From NCBI RefSeq assembly GCF_000685355.1, contig NZ_JHET01000004.1, forward strand, positions 62,001-126,000: DNA of 64,000 nt. Reading direction: 5' to 3'. Shown here one piece after another: positions 49,241 through 59,870 of this stretch (positions are counted from its first letter, which is position 1; each line of letters starts with the position of its first letter). Source of the stretch: Microbacterium sp. CH12i. GTDB lineage: Bacteria; Actinomycetota; Actinomycetes; Actinomycetales; Microbacteriaceae. The notes under the pieces are model-generated. The model was not told where the DNA came from. It saw nothing but the letters and a program-made list of their open reading frames with translations, and did not search any database. The position numbers and the translations under genes are program-made.

Positions 49241-51292
49241 ATGACCGATGCCGCGAATCCGCTCCTGACGCCATCCGCTCTCCCCTATGCGCTTCCGGAC
49301 TACGCCGCGATCCGTCCCGAGCATTACCTGCCGGCGTTTCAGGCGGCGTTCGAGGAGCATCTCGCGGAGATCCGCCGCCTCACGCTGGTGCGCTCGATGC
49401 CTACTTTCGAGAACACCATGGTGCCGCTGGAGATCGCCGGCGCCATGCTCGAACGCGTCGCCCACGCCTTCTACACGGTGAGCTCAGCGGATGCTACGCC
49501 GGAGATCCAGGCGATCGATGAGGAGCTCGCTCCCCTCATGGCCGCGCACGATGATGCCATCCGACTCGACTCGCAGCTGTACTGGCGGATCAAGACTCTG
49601 CATGAACAGCTCGATCAGCTCGGGCTGGATGGTGAAAGCCGCTACCTGGTGGAGCGGCACTTCCGCGAGATGACGCACGCCGGCGCCGCGCTGGATGACG
49701 AGGCGAAGGCACAGCTCACTGCCCTAAACCTGCAGCTGTCGACGTTGACGACGACATTCGAGCGAAACCTGCTCGCGGATACGAACGAACTCGCTGTCCT
49801 CTTCGAGAGCGCCGAAGAGCTTGATGGACTCACTGACGGAGAGCTCTCGGCTGCGGCACGATCGGCGAGTGAGCACGGCGATGAGGGCGGTTTTCTGATC
49901 TCGCTCCCGCTGTTCACAGGGCATCCGTACCTCGCATCGCTGACGAACCGCGAGAGCCGCCGCCGCATCATGGCGGCTTCACAGTCCCGCGCCGCGCGCG
50001 GTAACGCCCACGACAACCGCGCAGTGCTCACAGAGATCGTCGCATTGCGCGCCGAGCGCGCGGCGCTCCTCGGCTATCCCTCACACGCCGCCTATGTCAC
50101 GGCCGACGAGACCGCCGGCACACCTGAAGCAGTCTCGGACCTATTGCACCGGTTGGCGCCGGCCGCGGCATCCAATGCTCGTGAAGAGCAAGCAGCGCTG
50201 CAGGCCATCATCGACGAGACCGAGTCTGAGCCAATCACGCTGGAAGCGCACGACTGGGCGTTCTACACCGAGAAGGTGCGCACCGCGAAGTACGACATCG
50301 ACACAGCGGCGCTTCGACCCTGGTTCGAAGCCGAACGAGTGCTACAGGACGGCGTGTTCTTCGCCGCAACTCAGCTGTACGGCGTGACCTTCACCGAACG
50401 CGACGACCTCGTCGCGTACCACGCCGGTGCGCGCGTCTTCGAGGTGAGCAACCCCGGTGGGAGCCCGCTCGGGCTCTACATCCTCGACCTCTACACGCGC
50501 GATTCTAAGCGCGGCGGAGCATGGATGAATGCGATCGTCAGTCAGTCCGCATTGCGCGGCACCGCGCCAGTCGTCGTCAACAACCTCAACGTCTCGAAGC
50601 CCGGCGACGGCCAGCCGACGCTGCTCACGATCGACGAAGTCACGACGCTGTTCCACGAGTTCGGTCACGCTCTGCATGGACTATTCGCAACGGTCAATTA
50701 TCCACATTTCGCTGGCACCAACGTGTTCCGAGACTTCGTGGAGTTCCCGAGCCAAGTGAACGAGATGTGGATTCTGTGGCCTGAGGTGCTCGACAATTAC
50801 GCCCGCCACTTCGAGACGGGTGAGCCGCTGGATGCTGCGATCGTCGAACGACTGCGCTCGACGGAGACCTTCAACCAGGGCGACGACACGAGCGAGTATT
50901 TGGCGGCCGCGTGGCTCGATCAGGCCTGGCACCGGGTCGGGGCCGGTTCGACGGTCGAGGATGTCGCGTCGTTCGAGGCTGCGGCACTGGCAGAGATCGG
51001 CCTGGACAACCCGGTCGTTCCGACTCGCTACTCCTCGACGTACTTCGCGCATGTCTTCTCTGGCGGCTACAGCGCCGGGTACTACTCGTACATCTGGAGC
51101 GAAGTGCTCGACGCCGACACCGTCGACTGGTTCCGCGCGAGCGGTGGCCTCACCCGTGAGAACGGCGACCGCTTCCGCGCGCGCCTGCTCGGAGTCGGCG
51201 GATCTAAGGACCCGCTGGAGGCGTACCGCGACTTCCGTGGCCGCAACGCCGAGATCGCTCCACTGCTGAAACGGCGCGGGTTGGGCAGTTGA
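49241..51292 (+). CDS. M3 family metallopeptidase (oligopeptidase A/Dcp type)
   Basis: 683 residues. The zinc motif LFHEFGHALHG is near residue 470 with the third ligand in the following EFPSQVNE helix. The rest is the helical M3 fold, with QYNS-like start TPSALPYALPDYAAIRPEHYLPAF. It degrades short peptides in the cytoplasm; no signal peptide. Starts 23 bases after the small gene. Confidence 0.93.
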   Translation: MTDAANPLLTPSALPYALPDYAAIRPEHYLPAFQAAFEEHLAEIRRLTLVRSMPTFENTMVPLEIAGAMLERVAHAFYTVSSADATPEIQAIDEELAPLMAAHDDAIRLDSQLYWRIKTLHEQLDQLGLDGESRYLVERHFREMTHAGAALDDEAKAQLTALNLQLSTLTTTFERNLLADTNELAVLFESAEELDGLTDGELSAAARSASEHGDEGGFLISLPLFTGHPYLASLTNRESRRRIMAASQSRAARGNAHDNRAVLTEIVALRAERAALLGYPSHAAYVTADETAGTPEAVSDLLHRLAPAAASNAREEQAALQAIIDETESEPITLEAHDWAFYTEKVRTAKYDIDTAALRPWFEAERVLQDGVFFAATQLYGVTFTERDDLVAYHAGARVFEVSNPGGSPLGLYILDLYTRDSKRGGAWMNAIVSQSALRGTAPVVVNNLNVSKPGDGQPTLLTIDEVTTLFHEFGHALHGLFATVNYPHFAGTNVFRDFVEFPSQVNEMWILWPEVLDNYARHFETGEPLDAAIVERLRSTETFNQGDDTSEYLAAAWLDQAWHRVGAGSTVEDVASFEAAALAEIGLDNPVVPTRYSSTYFAHVFSGGYSAGYYSYIWSEVLDADTVDWFRASGGLTRENGDRFRARLLGVGGSKDPLEAYRDFRGRNAEIAPLLKRRGLGS

Positions 51293-51310
51293 GCCATGAC
51301 TCCCCCCATT

Positions 51311-51338
51311 TTGATATCATGCTTCTATATTGATATCA
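51311..51338. promoter_or_regulatory. Paired palindromes, probable FitAB operator
   Basis: TTGATATCA at 51311-51319 and again at 51330-51338, each containing the perfect palindrome TGATATCA, spaced 19 bases centre to centre (about two helical turns). The second copy touches the AGGAGG ribosome site of the antitoxin gene, so binding would also hide it. Confidence 0.75.
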
Positions 51339-51350
51339 GGAGGTGATGGG

Positions 51351-51584
51351 ATGTCCGCACTCACTGTTCGAAATCTTTCTGACGAGACACATCGTGCGCT
51401 GAAGGCACGCGCAGAGAGCAACCATCGAAGCACCGAAGCCGAGGTCAGGGCGATCCTCGACGCGGCTGTCGCGCCACGAGTCAAGATCGGCTCGTTGCTC
51501 ACAGCAATCGGCCAAAGCGTCGGTGGCGTTGAGCTCGACTTCGACCGCAACGCCGAGACTCGCACCCCAGTGAACTTCTCATGA
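51351..51584 (+). CDS. fitA: FitA-type ribbon-helix-helix antitoxin
   Basis: 77 residues. SALTVRNLSDETHRALKARA is the RHH core of the FitA/Arc-type family, with AEVRAILDAAVAP as second helix. The C-terminal half binds the toxin. The ATG at 51351 follows an AGGAGG site (51338-). Its end overlaps the toxin start (ATGA). RHH dimers side by side on paired palindromes would repress the operon. Confidence 0.85.
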   Translation: MSALTVRNLSDETHRALKARAESNHRSTEAEVRAILDAAVAPRVKIGSLLTAIGQSVGGVELDFDRNAETRTPVNFS

Positions 51585-52006
51585 TCTTGCTCGACACAAA
51601 TGTGATCTCAGAGCCGATGCGTCCGCATCCAGACCCGGCTGTTGTTGCATGGCTAGACCGGCAGAGCGCAGACACTCTGTACCTCACCACAATCTCCCTC
51701 GCTGAAATCAGGTATGGACTCTCGCTGCTTCCGGAAGGAAGCAGGCGAACGCAGCTTCGTGAGAGGTTCGAGGATGAGTTGCTCCCCCACTTCGCCGGGA
51801 GGATCGTCGGATTCAATGAAGCCGCGAGCAGCGCGTACGCATCGCTTCGCTCGACAGCGCGACGACAAGGCGTCTCGCTCTCGGACTTTGACGCGCTCAT
51901 AGCCGCCGTCGCCACCAGCACACGACTCACCATGGCGACAAGAGATACAACACCCTTTATGGCGGCCGGCCTCATGGTTATTAACCCGTGGTTCGCTGAG
52001 GTGTGA
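51581..52006 (+). CDS. fitB: FitB/VapC-type PIN-domain toxin
   Basis: 141 residues of the PIN domain. The first acidic residue is in ILLDTNVISEPMRP (LLDTN), a second cluster in LAEIRYGL near 47-54, and the last in SDFDALIAAVA near 97-107, giving the set of carboxylates that hold Mg2+. Such toxins cut RNA. The gene is at the end of a two-gene unit, just before hairpin repeat C. Confidence 0.88.
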   Translation: MILLDTNVISEPMRPHPDPAVVAWLDRQSADTLYLTTISLAEIRYGLSLLPEGSRRTQLRERFEDELLPHFAGRIVGFNEAASSAYASLRSTARRQGVSLSDFDALIAAVATSTRLTMATRDTTPFMAAGLMVINPWFAEV

Positions 52007-52063
52007 GGCGCCGTTTGAGGCCGAGGATTTCGCGGGTACGCCGCTCAGAGAGCAGCACGGTCT

Positions 52064-52128
52064 TCGCAGAACCGCGCTAACTTCGCAGAAGTTCCAGGAA
52101 CCTCTGCGAGATTGCTCCGTTCCTGCGA
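52064..52128. repeat. Hairpin repeat, copy C
   Basis: Arms 52064-52087 and 52105-52128, centre 17 bases. Left arm TCGCAGAACCGCGCTAACTT..., right arm complement TCGCAGGAACGGAGCAATCT... The arms are the least alike of the three copies. It fills most of the gap between fitB and the Nudix gene. Confidence 0.75.
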
Positions 52129-52144
52129 AATTGCTGCTGATGCT

Positions 52145-52692
52145 TTAGAGGTGCGAGAGCGCCTTGTACCAGGTCAGCTGGTGGTAGCTCTGCTGCAGCT
52201 GTTCGCCCAGCCCCTCAAGCGGATGAATGCACACCGAGATCAGCTCCCCATCATCCAGCGACTGATCTGTGACAAGTGAGCAGTCACGTGCGAGAAAGTG
52301 GTGCACGCGGTTGGTGTGATTGCCGAAGTTCGCCCAGGTGGCACCGAGGTCGATGATCTCCCCCGCTTGGTAGCCCGTTTCTTCCCGTAGCTCTCGGAGC
52401 GCGGCATCCCGCGGCGTCTCATTTGTTTCGACAGCACCGCCGATCGTCCCCAACGCTACGACGCCAGCACCATGTCGGTACTCCTGTACGACGATCGCCT
52501 CACCGTCGGTGTTCAGAGCGAGGACCGAGATCCATTCGGCAGGCTCGAGCACGTAATACGGTGCGATCGTTCGCCCGGCAGCATCCACGCAGGTGTCGGC
52601 ACGCAGATGAATCCAGCGATCCGCGACCACGATATGAGTCGCAGCCACGCGCCAGGGCGAGGGTTGAATGTGCCCCTCAGAGATCGAGTTTG

Positions 52693-52696
<4 letters not shown>
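52145..52696 (-). CDS. Nudix hydrolase
   Basis: 183 residues. The Nudix box [20 protein letters not shown]...ETGY (about 89-112) has the required Gly, Glu and Arg-Glu-x-x-Glu-Glu spacing, so it should hydrolyse nucleoside diphosphate-linked compounds with Mg2+. The substrate, perhaps ADP-ribose or a nucleotide sugar, is not clear. GTG start overlaps the clpX stop (GTGA), so it is translated with clpX. Confidence 0.88.
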
Positions 52697-53961
<1,265 letters not shown>

Positions 53962-54045
53962 GCGCATCCTCCTAGGCGAGACTGAGAAACTCCTTCGAGC
54001 CTAACCGCTCCCTCAGACACTGAGCCGTATTGGCGCGGTTCTGCG

Positions 54046-54896
54046 TCAGATCATGCTCTTCGTGTGCCACACAGTCTTGATCTCGGTAAATGCGCCGATC
54101 CGCTCCGGAGAAGCGGTGACCTCTCCTGGAGTGAGCACGCGCTTGAGTGTGTCGGCAGCAGCTATCTGCAGGTCGACCCACTCGAGCGCACCAGCACCGG
54201 CGAGGTCGAGAGCGTTGACATCGGCGTGCGAAGCAAGCCACGGAGCGATCTCTGCCGGCGAGCCAGTGAGAACGTTCACGACTCCCCCTGGCACGTCGCT
54301 CGTCGCGAGCACCTCGGCGAAGCTGATCGCAGAGAGCGGATGCTGTTCACTGGCGAGCACGACGACAGCGTTACCAGCGACCAAGGCCGGAGCGACGACG
54401 GAGACGAGCCCAAGCAGCGCAGAGTCCTGCGGCGCGATAATCGCAACGACGCCAGTGGGTTCCGGAACGAGATATTGAAGTACGGGCCAGACACCGGGTT
54501 GGCGTTGCCGGCGACCTGCGCGTACTTGTCGCACCAGCCCGCGTACCAAACCCAGAGGTCGACGGCTTCATCAACCTGTGCGCCGGCAGCAGCGGACGAG
54601 ACACCCTCTTGGGCGACGATCTCGTCAATGAACTGCGCACGGCGCCCCTCGAGCACCTCGGCAACACGGTAGAGCACTTGCCCGCGGTTGTACGCGGTGG
54701 CACCGGACCAGCCCTTGACCGCCGCGCGAGCGGCGACGACGGCATCCCGAGCATCCTTGCGAGAGCCCTTCGCGGCGTTGGCGAGGAACGTGCCTTTCGC
54801 CGAAAGCACCTCGTAGGTGCGACCAGACTCGCTACGCGGGAACGCACCGCCAATGGCGAGCTTGTATGTCTTCGGCACTGCCAATCGCTTGCTCAT
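54046..54896 (-). pseudogene. Half-length aldehyde dehydrogenase without active-site region, frameshifted
   Basis: Reads as the N-terminal half of an aldehyde dehydrogenase: FPRSESGRTYEVLSAKG, WYAGWCDKYAQVAG, and, one frame over, VPEPTGVVAIIAPQDSALLG. The repair is one G near 54458 (TCGTTCC to TCGGTTCC). Corrected length is about 283 residues. The glycine motif region and catalytic cysteine of full-length enzymes are absent; it ends TEIKTVWHTKSMI. Overlaps the full-length dehydrogenase upstream (ATGA). It may be a partner without catalysis; see findings. Confidence 0.85.
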
Positions 54897-56335
54897 GCTG
54901 AGGCCCCCTTCAGGTAAGCGGTGAGACCATGTCGGCCGCCCTCGCGGCCGTATCCGGATTCCTTGTATCCGCCGAACGGGCTGGCGGGATCGAAGCGGTT
55001 GAACGTATTCGCCCAGATGACGCCGGCACGCAGCCGGTCGGCGACCGCGAGGATGCGCGACCCTTTGTCCGTCCAGATTCCCGCGGACAGCCCATAGGGA
55101 GTGTTGTTCGCCTTGGCGATCGCCTCGGCGGGTGTGCGGAACGTCAGCACCGAGAGCACCGGCCCGAAGACCTCGTCGCGGGCAATGCGGTGGGATGCTT
55201 CGACGCCCGTGAAGATCGTCGGAGCAAACCAGAAACCCTTTTCCGGGATGGCGCAGTCGGCCGTCCAGCGCTCGGCGCCCTCCGCTTCACCGATGTCGCT
55301 GAGCTCGCGAATGCGGGCAAGCTGGGCGGCGGAGTTGATCGCACCGATGTCGGTGTTCTTGTCGAGCGGGTCGCCCAGGCGAAGAGTCGAAAGACGCGAC
55401 TTCAGGCGATCGACGACCTCATCGTGAATTGACTCCTGCACCAGCAGGCGACTGCCCGCGCAGCAGACGTGCCCCTGGTTGAAGAAGATTCCGTTGACGA
55501 TGCCTTCGAGCGCCTGCTCGAGCGGCGCGTCGTCGAAAACGATGTTCGCCGCCTTGCCGCCGAGCTCGAGCGTGACCTTCTTGTCAGTGCCGGCGACTGC
55601 GCGAGCGATATCCCGACCCACGCCGGTAGAGCCAGTGAAGGCGACCTTGTTGACGTCGGGGTGACGCACGAGCGTCGCTCCGGTCGAGCCTGCACCGGTG
55701 ACAATGTTCACGACGCCGGCCGGAAGATCTGCCTGCTGCAGGATCTCGGCAAAGATCAGCGCCGTGAGCGGCGTCGTCTCGGCGGGCTTGAGCACGACAG
55801 TGTTGCCGGCAGCGAGAGCCGGAGCGATCTTCCACGCCAGCATCAGCAGCGGGAAGTTCCAGGGGATGATCTGGGCGGCAACACCGAGCGCACGAGGATT
55901 GGCACCGAGACCTGCGTAGTCGAGCTTGTCTGCCCAGCCTGCGTAGTAGAAGAACCAGGATGCGACGAGCGGAACGTCTACGTCGCGGCTCTCCTTGATC
56001 GGCTTGCCGTTATCAAGGCTTTCGGCCACAGCGAGCTCACGGGCGCGCTCCTGAACCAGACGCGCGATGCGGAAGAGGTACTTGCCGCGGTCACGTCCGC
56101 TCATCTTCGACCAGGTCTTCTCGTACGCGCGGCGCGCAGCGGCGACAGCACGGTCGATGTCCTCGTCGTTCGCACCCGCGATCTCCGCGATGTGTGATTC
56201 ATCGGAGGGCGAGATGGTGCTGAAGCTCTTACCTGAGCCTTCAACGAACTCTCCGTCGATGAACAGGCCGTAGCTGTCGCGCAGGTTCAGGATCGCCTTT
56301 GATTCGGGCGCCGGGGCATATTCCAGGAATGACAT
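54893..56335 (-). CDS. Aldehyde dehydrogenase
   Basis: 480 residues, full length. VTLELGGKAANIVFDDA gives the glutamate general base, and GHVCCAGSRL the catalytic cysteine. It follows deoC by 14 bases, so its natural substrate may be acetaldehyde or another aldehyde from deoxyribose 5-phosphate breakdown. The start is ATG at 56335. Its stop overlaps the half-length dehydrogenase start. Confidence 0.93.
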   Translation of the reverse strand: MSFLEYAPAPESKAILNLRDSYGLFIDGEFVEGSGKSFSTISPSDESHIAEIAGANDEDIDRAVAAARRAYEKTWSKMSGRDRGKYLFRIARLVQERARELAVAESLDNGKPIKESRDVDVPLVASWFFYYAGWADKLDYAGLGANPRALGVAAQIIPWNFPLLMLAWKIAPALAAGNTVVLKPAETTPLTALIFAEILQQADLPAGVVNIVTGAGSTGATLVRHPDVNKVAFTGSTGVGRDIARAVAGTDKKVTLELGGKAANIVFDDAPLEQALEGIVNGIFFNQGHVCCAGSRLLVQESIHDEVVDRLKSRLSTLRLGDPLDKNTDIGAINSAAQLARIRELSDIGEAEGAERWTADCAIPEKGFWFAPTIFTGVEASHRIARDEVFGPVLSVLTFRTPAEAIAKANNTPYGLSAGIWTDKGSRILAVADRLRAGVIWANTFNRFDPASPFGGYKESGYGREGGRHGLTAYLKGASA

Positions 56336-56349
56336 GTTTCTTGTTCCCT

Positions 56350-57351
56350 TTAGTCGATCGTGACGTAGTCGGGGCCGGAGTAGTGGCCGGTGGTCATCTT
56401 CTGACGCTGCAGGAGCACGTCGTTCAGCAGGCTCGAGGCACCGAAGCGGAACAGGTGCGGCTGCAGCCATTCCTCCCCCGCCGTCTCGGCGACGGTGACG
56501 ATGTACTTGATCGCGTCTTTGGAGGTGCGGATGCCGCCGGCCGGCTTTACGCCGATCTTTTCGCCGGTCGCCCGGTACCAGTCACGTACGGTCTCGAGCA
56601 TCAGCAGTGTCGTCGGCAACGTGGCCGCAGGCTGCACCTTGCCGGTGGACGTCTTGATGAAGTCCCCTCCGGCGAGGATGCCGAGCCACGATGCACGCTT
56701 GATGTTGTCGTAGGTGTTCAGCTCGCCCGTTTCGAGGATGACCTTGAGCGAGGCAGAGGTGCCGTCCTCACGACGGCAGGCTTCTTTCACGGCGGCGATC
56801 TGATCGAAGACGAGCCCGTAGCGGCCAGAGAGGAATGCGCCACGGTCGATCACCATGTCGATCTCGTCGGCACCTGCGGCAACGGCCTCTGCGGTATCGG
56901 CAAGCTTGATCGCGAGCGACGACCGCCCGCTGGGGAATGCGGTCGCGACGGCTGCGACCGAGATCTTGCCGTCGTCCGGATCGCCGTGCAACGCACCGAG
57001 AGCCTCGACGGCGTGGCCGACCATGTCACCGTAGACGCAGACAGCTGCGACGAGCGGAGTGGAAGGGTCTGCGGCATCCGGCGTCTTGGCCTTGGAAACG
57101 AGGGATCGCACCTTGCCGGGAGTGTCCGAGCCCTCCAGAGTCGTCAGGTCGATCAGCGAGATGATCTTGTCGAGCGCCCAGGCTTTGGACGTCGTCTTGA
57201 TCGAGCGCGTGCCGAGGCCGGCAGCGCGCTGCTCGAGACCGGTGGCATCGACGCCGGGAAGTCCGTGCAGGAAGCGCCTCAGTGTGGCGTCATCGGGCTC
57301 TGCGCCCAGCACATCCACCGCTGAGCGGCGGGAGAGTTCTTTGGTAGTCAT
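56350..57351 (-). CDS. deoC: Deoxyribose-phosphate aldolase
   Basis: 333 residues, longer than the common 220-260 form. The Schiff-base lysine is in DFIKTSTGK near residue 235, with the second lysine in GVKPAGGIRTSKDAIK. It splits 2-deoxyribose 5-phosphate into acetaldehyde and glyceraldehyde 3-phosphate. The ATG overlaps the regulator stop (ATGA). Together with the dehydrogenases it forms a route from nucleoside sugar to acids. Confidence 0.92.
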   Translation of the reverse strand: MTTKELSRRSAVDVLGAEPDDATLRRFLHGLPGVDATGLEQRAAGLGTRSIKTTSKAWALDKIISLIDLTTLEGSDTPGKVRSLVSKAKTPDAADPSTPLVAAVCVYGDMVGHAVEALGALHGDPDDGKISVAAVATAFPSGRSSLAIKLADTAEAVAAGADEIDMVIDRGAFLSGRYGLVFDQIAAVKEACRREDGTSASLKVILETGELNTYDNIKRASWLGILAGGDFIKTSTGKVQPAATLPTTLLMLETVRDWYRATGEKIGVKPAGGIRTSKDAIKYIVTVAETAGEEWLQPHLFRFGASSLLNDVLLQRQKMTTGHYSGPDYVTID

Positions 57352-58283
57352 CGTTCCTCCAACAATGCTCGGGCTGTGGTCTCGTCGGTCACCAGAACGC
57401 TGCACAGGCCGCTGGTCACGACTGTACGCGCGATGTCATGTTTTGCGGCACCCGCGGTGACGAAAATCGAATGCTTCACGGCACGCAAACGATCGAGGCT
57501 CACCCCGACGGTTCGCGCGTCGAGCTGCGCATCGACAATATTTCCATCCGCGTCGATATAGCGACCAAGCACATCGCCAACGGCGCCGCGACGCGCAAGC
57601 TCTTCGACATCGGCGGGCTTCAGGTAGCCGTTCTCAACATGAGCCGAGGATGCGTCGGCCGGGCCTGCTGAGAAGAGATAAGTCTGCGCTTCTGCCGCCT
57701 GCTCAAGGATTGCGGAGACGGTGCGATCGGCTTCGATCGCCTGCTTCGTCTCAACACGCTCCAGGATGGCGGGGCTCGGCAGCAGCATCGCCTGGCCGCC
57801 GGCGCGCTGCGCAATGGTCATGGCGAGGCTTGCCGCACCCCCGGAACGGCGGTTGAGGCTCACGCCACCGTTGAGCTGCACGACGGTCACACCGTGCGCC
57901 CATCTCTCTGGGAGAGCCTCTGCGACAGCAGTGAGTGTCCGGCCCCAGCTGATGCCGAGAGTGCGGGGCACTGGGCGGTGAGCTGCGAGGTAGTCCGCGG
58001 CTGCCTGAGCTACGCGGTCGAGAGTTGTGCTCGCATCATCCGGCGTGGGAACGACGATCGCATCTGCGAGGCCGAAGCGCTCGGTGAGTTCACGCTCGAG
58101 GCCGAGCTTGCGGGCACGTGGGTGCACGATCTCGATCCGTACGATGCCCTTCTCCCGGGCCTGGGTCAGGAGGCGACCGACCTTCCAGCGAGAGATTTTC
58201 AGAAGGGCGCCGATCTCGTCTTGCGTCTTGGCCTCGTCGTAATACAACTCTGCAACTCGCACGGTGAGCAAATCTTCTTCCAT
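57348..58283 (-). CDS. SorC-family (DeoR-type) transcriptional regulator
   Basis: 311 residues. The N-terminus has a helix-turn-helix (TQDEIGALLKISRWKVGRLL, about 19-38) and the rest is the sugar-binding domain of the SorC family (ISWGRTLTAVAEALPERW, NGGVSLNRR). It should sense a phosphorylated sugar, probably deoxyribose 5-phosphate. GGGAGG precedes the ATG at 58283. First gene of the deoC operon. The name deoR is inferred from context. Confidence 0.85.
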   Translation of the reverse strand: MEEDLLTVRVAELYYDEAKTQDEIGALLKISRWKVGRLLTQAREKGIVRIEIVHPRARKLGLERELTERFGLADAIVVPTPDDASTTLDRVAQAAADYLAAHRPVPRTLGISWGRTLTAVAEALPERWAHGVTVVQLNGGVSLNRRSGGAASLAMTIAQRAGGQAMLLPSPAILERVETKQAIEADRTVSAILEQAAEAQTYLFSAGPADASSAHVENGYLKPADVEELARRGAVGDVLGRYIDADGNIVDAQLDARTVGVSLDRLRAVKHSIFVTAGAAKHDIARTVVTSGLCSVLVTDETTARALLEER

Positions 58284-58337
58284 GGCGTCCTCCCTTCTGT
58301 GTCCAGCGTACGCGTGAGCACGCACCCGCGCATACGC

Positions 58338-58353
58338 TTGCTCAGATGAGCAA
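58338..58353. promoter_or_regulatory. Perfect palindrome, probable operator of the deoC operon
   Basis: TTGCTCAGATGAGCAA: two 7-bp arms around two bases, 55 bases upstream of the regulator ATG. It is the clearest palindrome in the short region before the operon, fitting autorepression by a SorC protein. Confidence 0.65.
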
Positions 58354-58415
58354 AACCTGCGCGCGGCTGTGCGCATCTGCTGGCGCGCCCGCACCACCCG
58401 CCCGCGCACGCACGC

Positions 58416-58453
58416 AAAAAGCGGCCCGATGCCGAAGCACCGGACCGCCTTTT
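58416..58453 (-). terminator. Terminator of the clpP operon
   Basis: GCGGCCCGATGC, CGAA loop, GCACCGGACCGC (two mismatches), flanked by A5 and T4, just past the clpP2 stop. Read leftward it ends in a T-run. Confidence 0.7.
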
Positions 58454-58463
58454 CTCGAATCCG

Positions 58464-59108
58464 TTAGGACGCGCGCTTGCGGGTAGTAAGCACCTGGTCG
58501 ACGATGCCGTACTCCAGAGCCTGCGCGGCCGAGAGGATGTTGTCGCGGTCGATGTCGCGGTGCACCTGCTCGACGGGCCGGCCGGTGTGCGAGGCCATCG
58601 TCTCTTCGAGCCAGGTGCGCATGCGCAGAATCTCTGCCGCCTGGATCTCGATGTCGGATGCCTGTCCCTGACCCGCCTCACCCATTGCGGGCTGGTGGAT
58701 GAGGATGCGGGCGTTCGGCAGCGCGAGACGCTTGCCGGGCGCTCCTGCCGCGAGCAGCACGGATGCAGCCGAAGCGGCCTGTCCGAGCACCACGGTCTGG
58801 ATGTGCGGCGCGACATACTGCATCGTGTCGTAGATCGCGGTCATCGCGGTGAACGAGCCACCGGGTGAGTTGATGTACATCGTGATGTCGCGGTCGGCGT
58901 CCTGGCTCTCAAGAACCAGCAGCTGTGCCATCACGTCATCTGCCGACGCGTCATCGACCTGGACGCCAAGGAAGATCACGCGGTCTTCGAAGAGCTTGTT
59001 GTACGGGTCTTGGCGCTTGAAGCCGTATGCCGTGCGCTCTTCGAACTGCGGCAGCACGTAGCGGCTGGAGGGCAGGTTTCCGGCGGATTGGAAAGTAGGA
59101 GTGTACAT
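58464..59108 (-). CDS. clpP2: ATP-dependent Clp protease proteolytic subunit (second copy)
   Basis: 214 residues with the catalytic serine in LGQAASAASVLLAAG and histidine in ARILIHQP; aspartate follows in the ETMASHTGRPVEQVHRDIDRD region. Actinobacteria encode two ClpP proteins that form a mixed ring. It follows clpP1 by 20 bases. Confidence 0.94.
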   Translation of the reverse strand: MYTPTFQSAGNLPSSRYVLPQFEERTAYGFKRQDPYNKLFEDRVIFLGVQVDDASADDVMAQLLVLESQDADRDITMYINSPGGSFTAMTAIYDTMQYVAPHIQTVVLGQAASAASVLLAAGAPGKRLALPNARILIHQPAMGEAGQGQASDIEIQAAEILRMRTWLEETMASHTGRPVEQVHRDIDRDNILSAAQALEYGIVDQVLTTRKRAS

Positions 59109-59128
59109 GTGAGTCCTCTCGAATCCGA

Positions 59129-59725
59129 TTATTCTGCGTCGTCCGCAGTGCCGCCGCCGCCGATGACGTCGGTAGCGTGCTCGCGCATGTGGTCGACGAA
59201 GCCGTACTCGAGGGCCTCGTCGGCGGTGAACCAGCGGTCGCGGTCGCCGTCTTCGTTGATCTGCTCAACTGACTTGCCAGTCTGCGCGGCAGTGATCTCA
59301 GCGAGACGCTTCTTCATCGAGAGGATGAGCTGCGCCTGTGTCTGGATGTCGCTCGATGTTCCGCCGAAGCCGCCGTGCGGCTGGTGCAGCAGTACTCGTG
59401 CGTTCGGTGTGATGTAACGCTTGCCCTTGGTGCCGCTGGTGAGCAGCAGCTGTCCCATGGACGCGGCCATGCCGATGCCTACGGTGACGATGTCGTTCGG
59501 GACGAACTGCATCGTGTCGTAGATCGCCATACCAGCGGTGATCGATCCACCGGGCGAGTTGATGTAAAGGTAGATGTCTTTCTCAGAGTCTTCTGCGGCA
59601 AGAAGAAGGATCTTCGCACAAATCTCGTTGGCGTTCTCGTCACGCACCTCTGATCCCAGCCAGATGATGCGATCCTTCAGCAGCCTGTCGAAGACACTCG
59701 TCGCGAGGAGGGGTTCTGCAGCCAT
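59129..59725 (-). CDS. clpP1: ATP-dependent Clp protease proteolytic subunit (first copy)
   Basis: 198 residues. Catalytic serine in [15 protein letters not shown] and histidine in NARVLLHQP. Start at 59725 ([10 protein letters not shown]). Paired with clpP2 downstream and with ClpX encoded nearby. It is preceded by a 145-base gap to the divergent HAD gene. Confidence 0.94.
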   Translation of the reverse strand: MAAEPLLATSVFDRLLKDRIIWLGSEVRDENANEICAKILLLAAEDSEKDIYLYINSPGGSITAGMAIYDTMQFVPNDIVTVGIGMAASMGQLLLTSGTKGKRYITPNARVLLHQPHGGFGGTSSDIQTQAQLILSMKKRLAEITAAQTGKSVEQINEDGDRDRWFTADEALEYGFVDHMREHATDVIGGGGTADDAE

Positions 59726-59870
59726 TTCAGCTCCTGTTTCCGTGTTCGGTGATTCGAATCTACCGGCGCGAGCCCGACGCTCAGGCCGTGTTCGCCGTCG
59801 GCATATAGCGTGGCGCCCTCGCCGCCGTGACCAGTCGGGATGCACCGACTACACCCGGTAGCGTCGAGGT

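Noticed and set aside
59726-59870. ClgR-type regulator site upstream of clpP1
   Set aside because: TCGCCGTCGGCA near 59792 is only a partial match and could be chance in GC-rich DNA.
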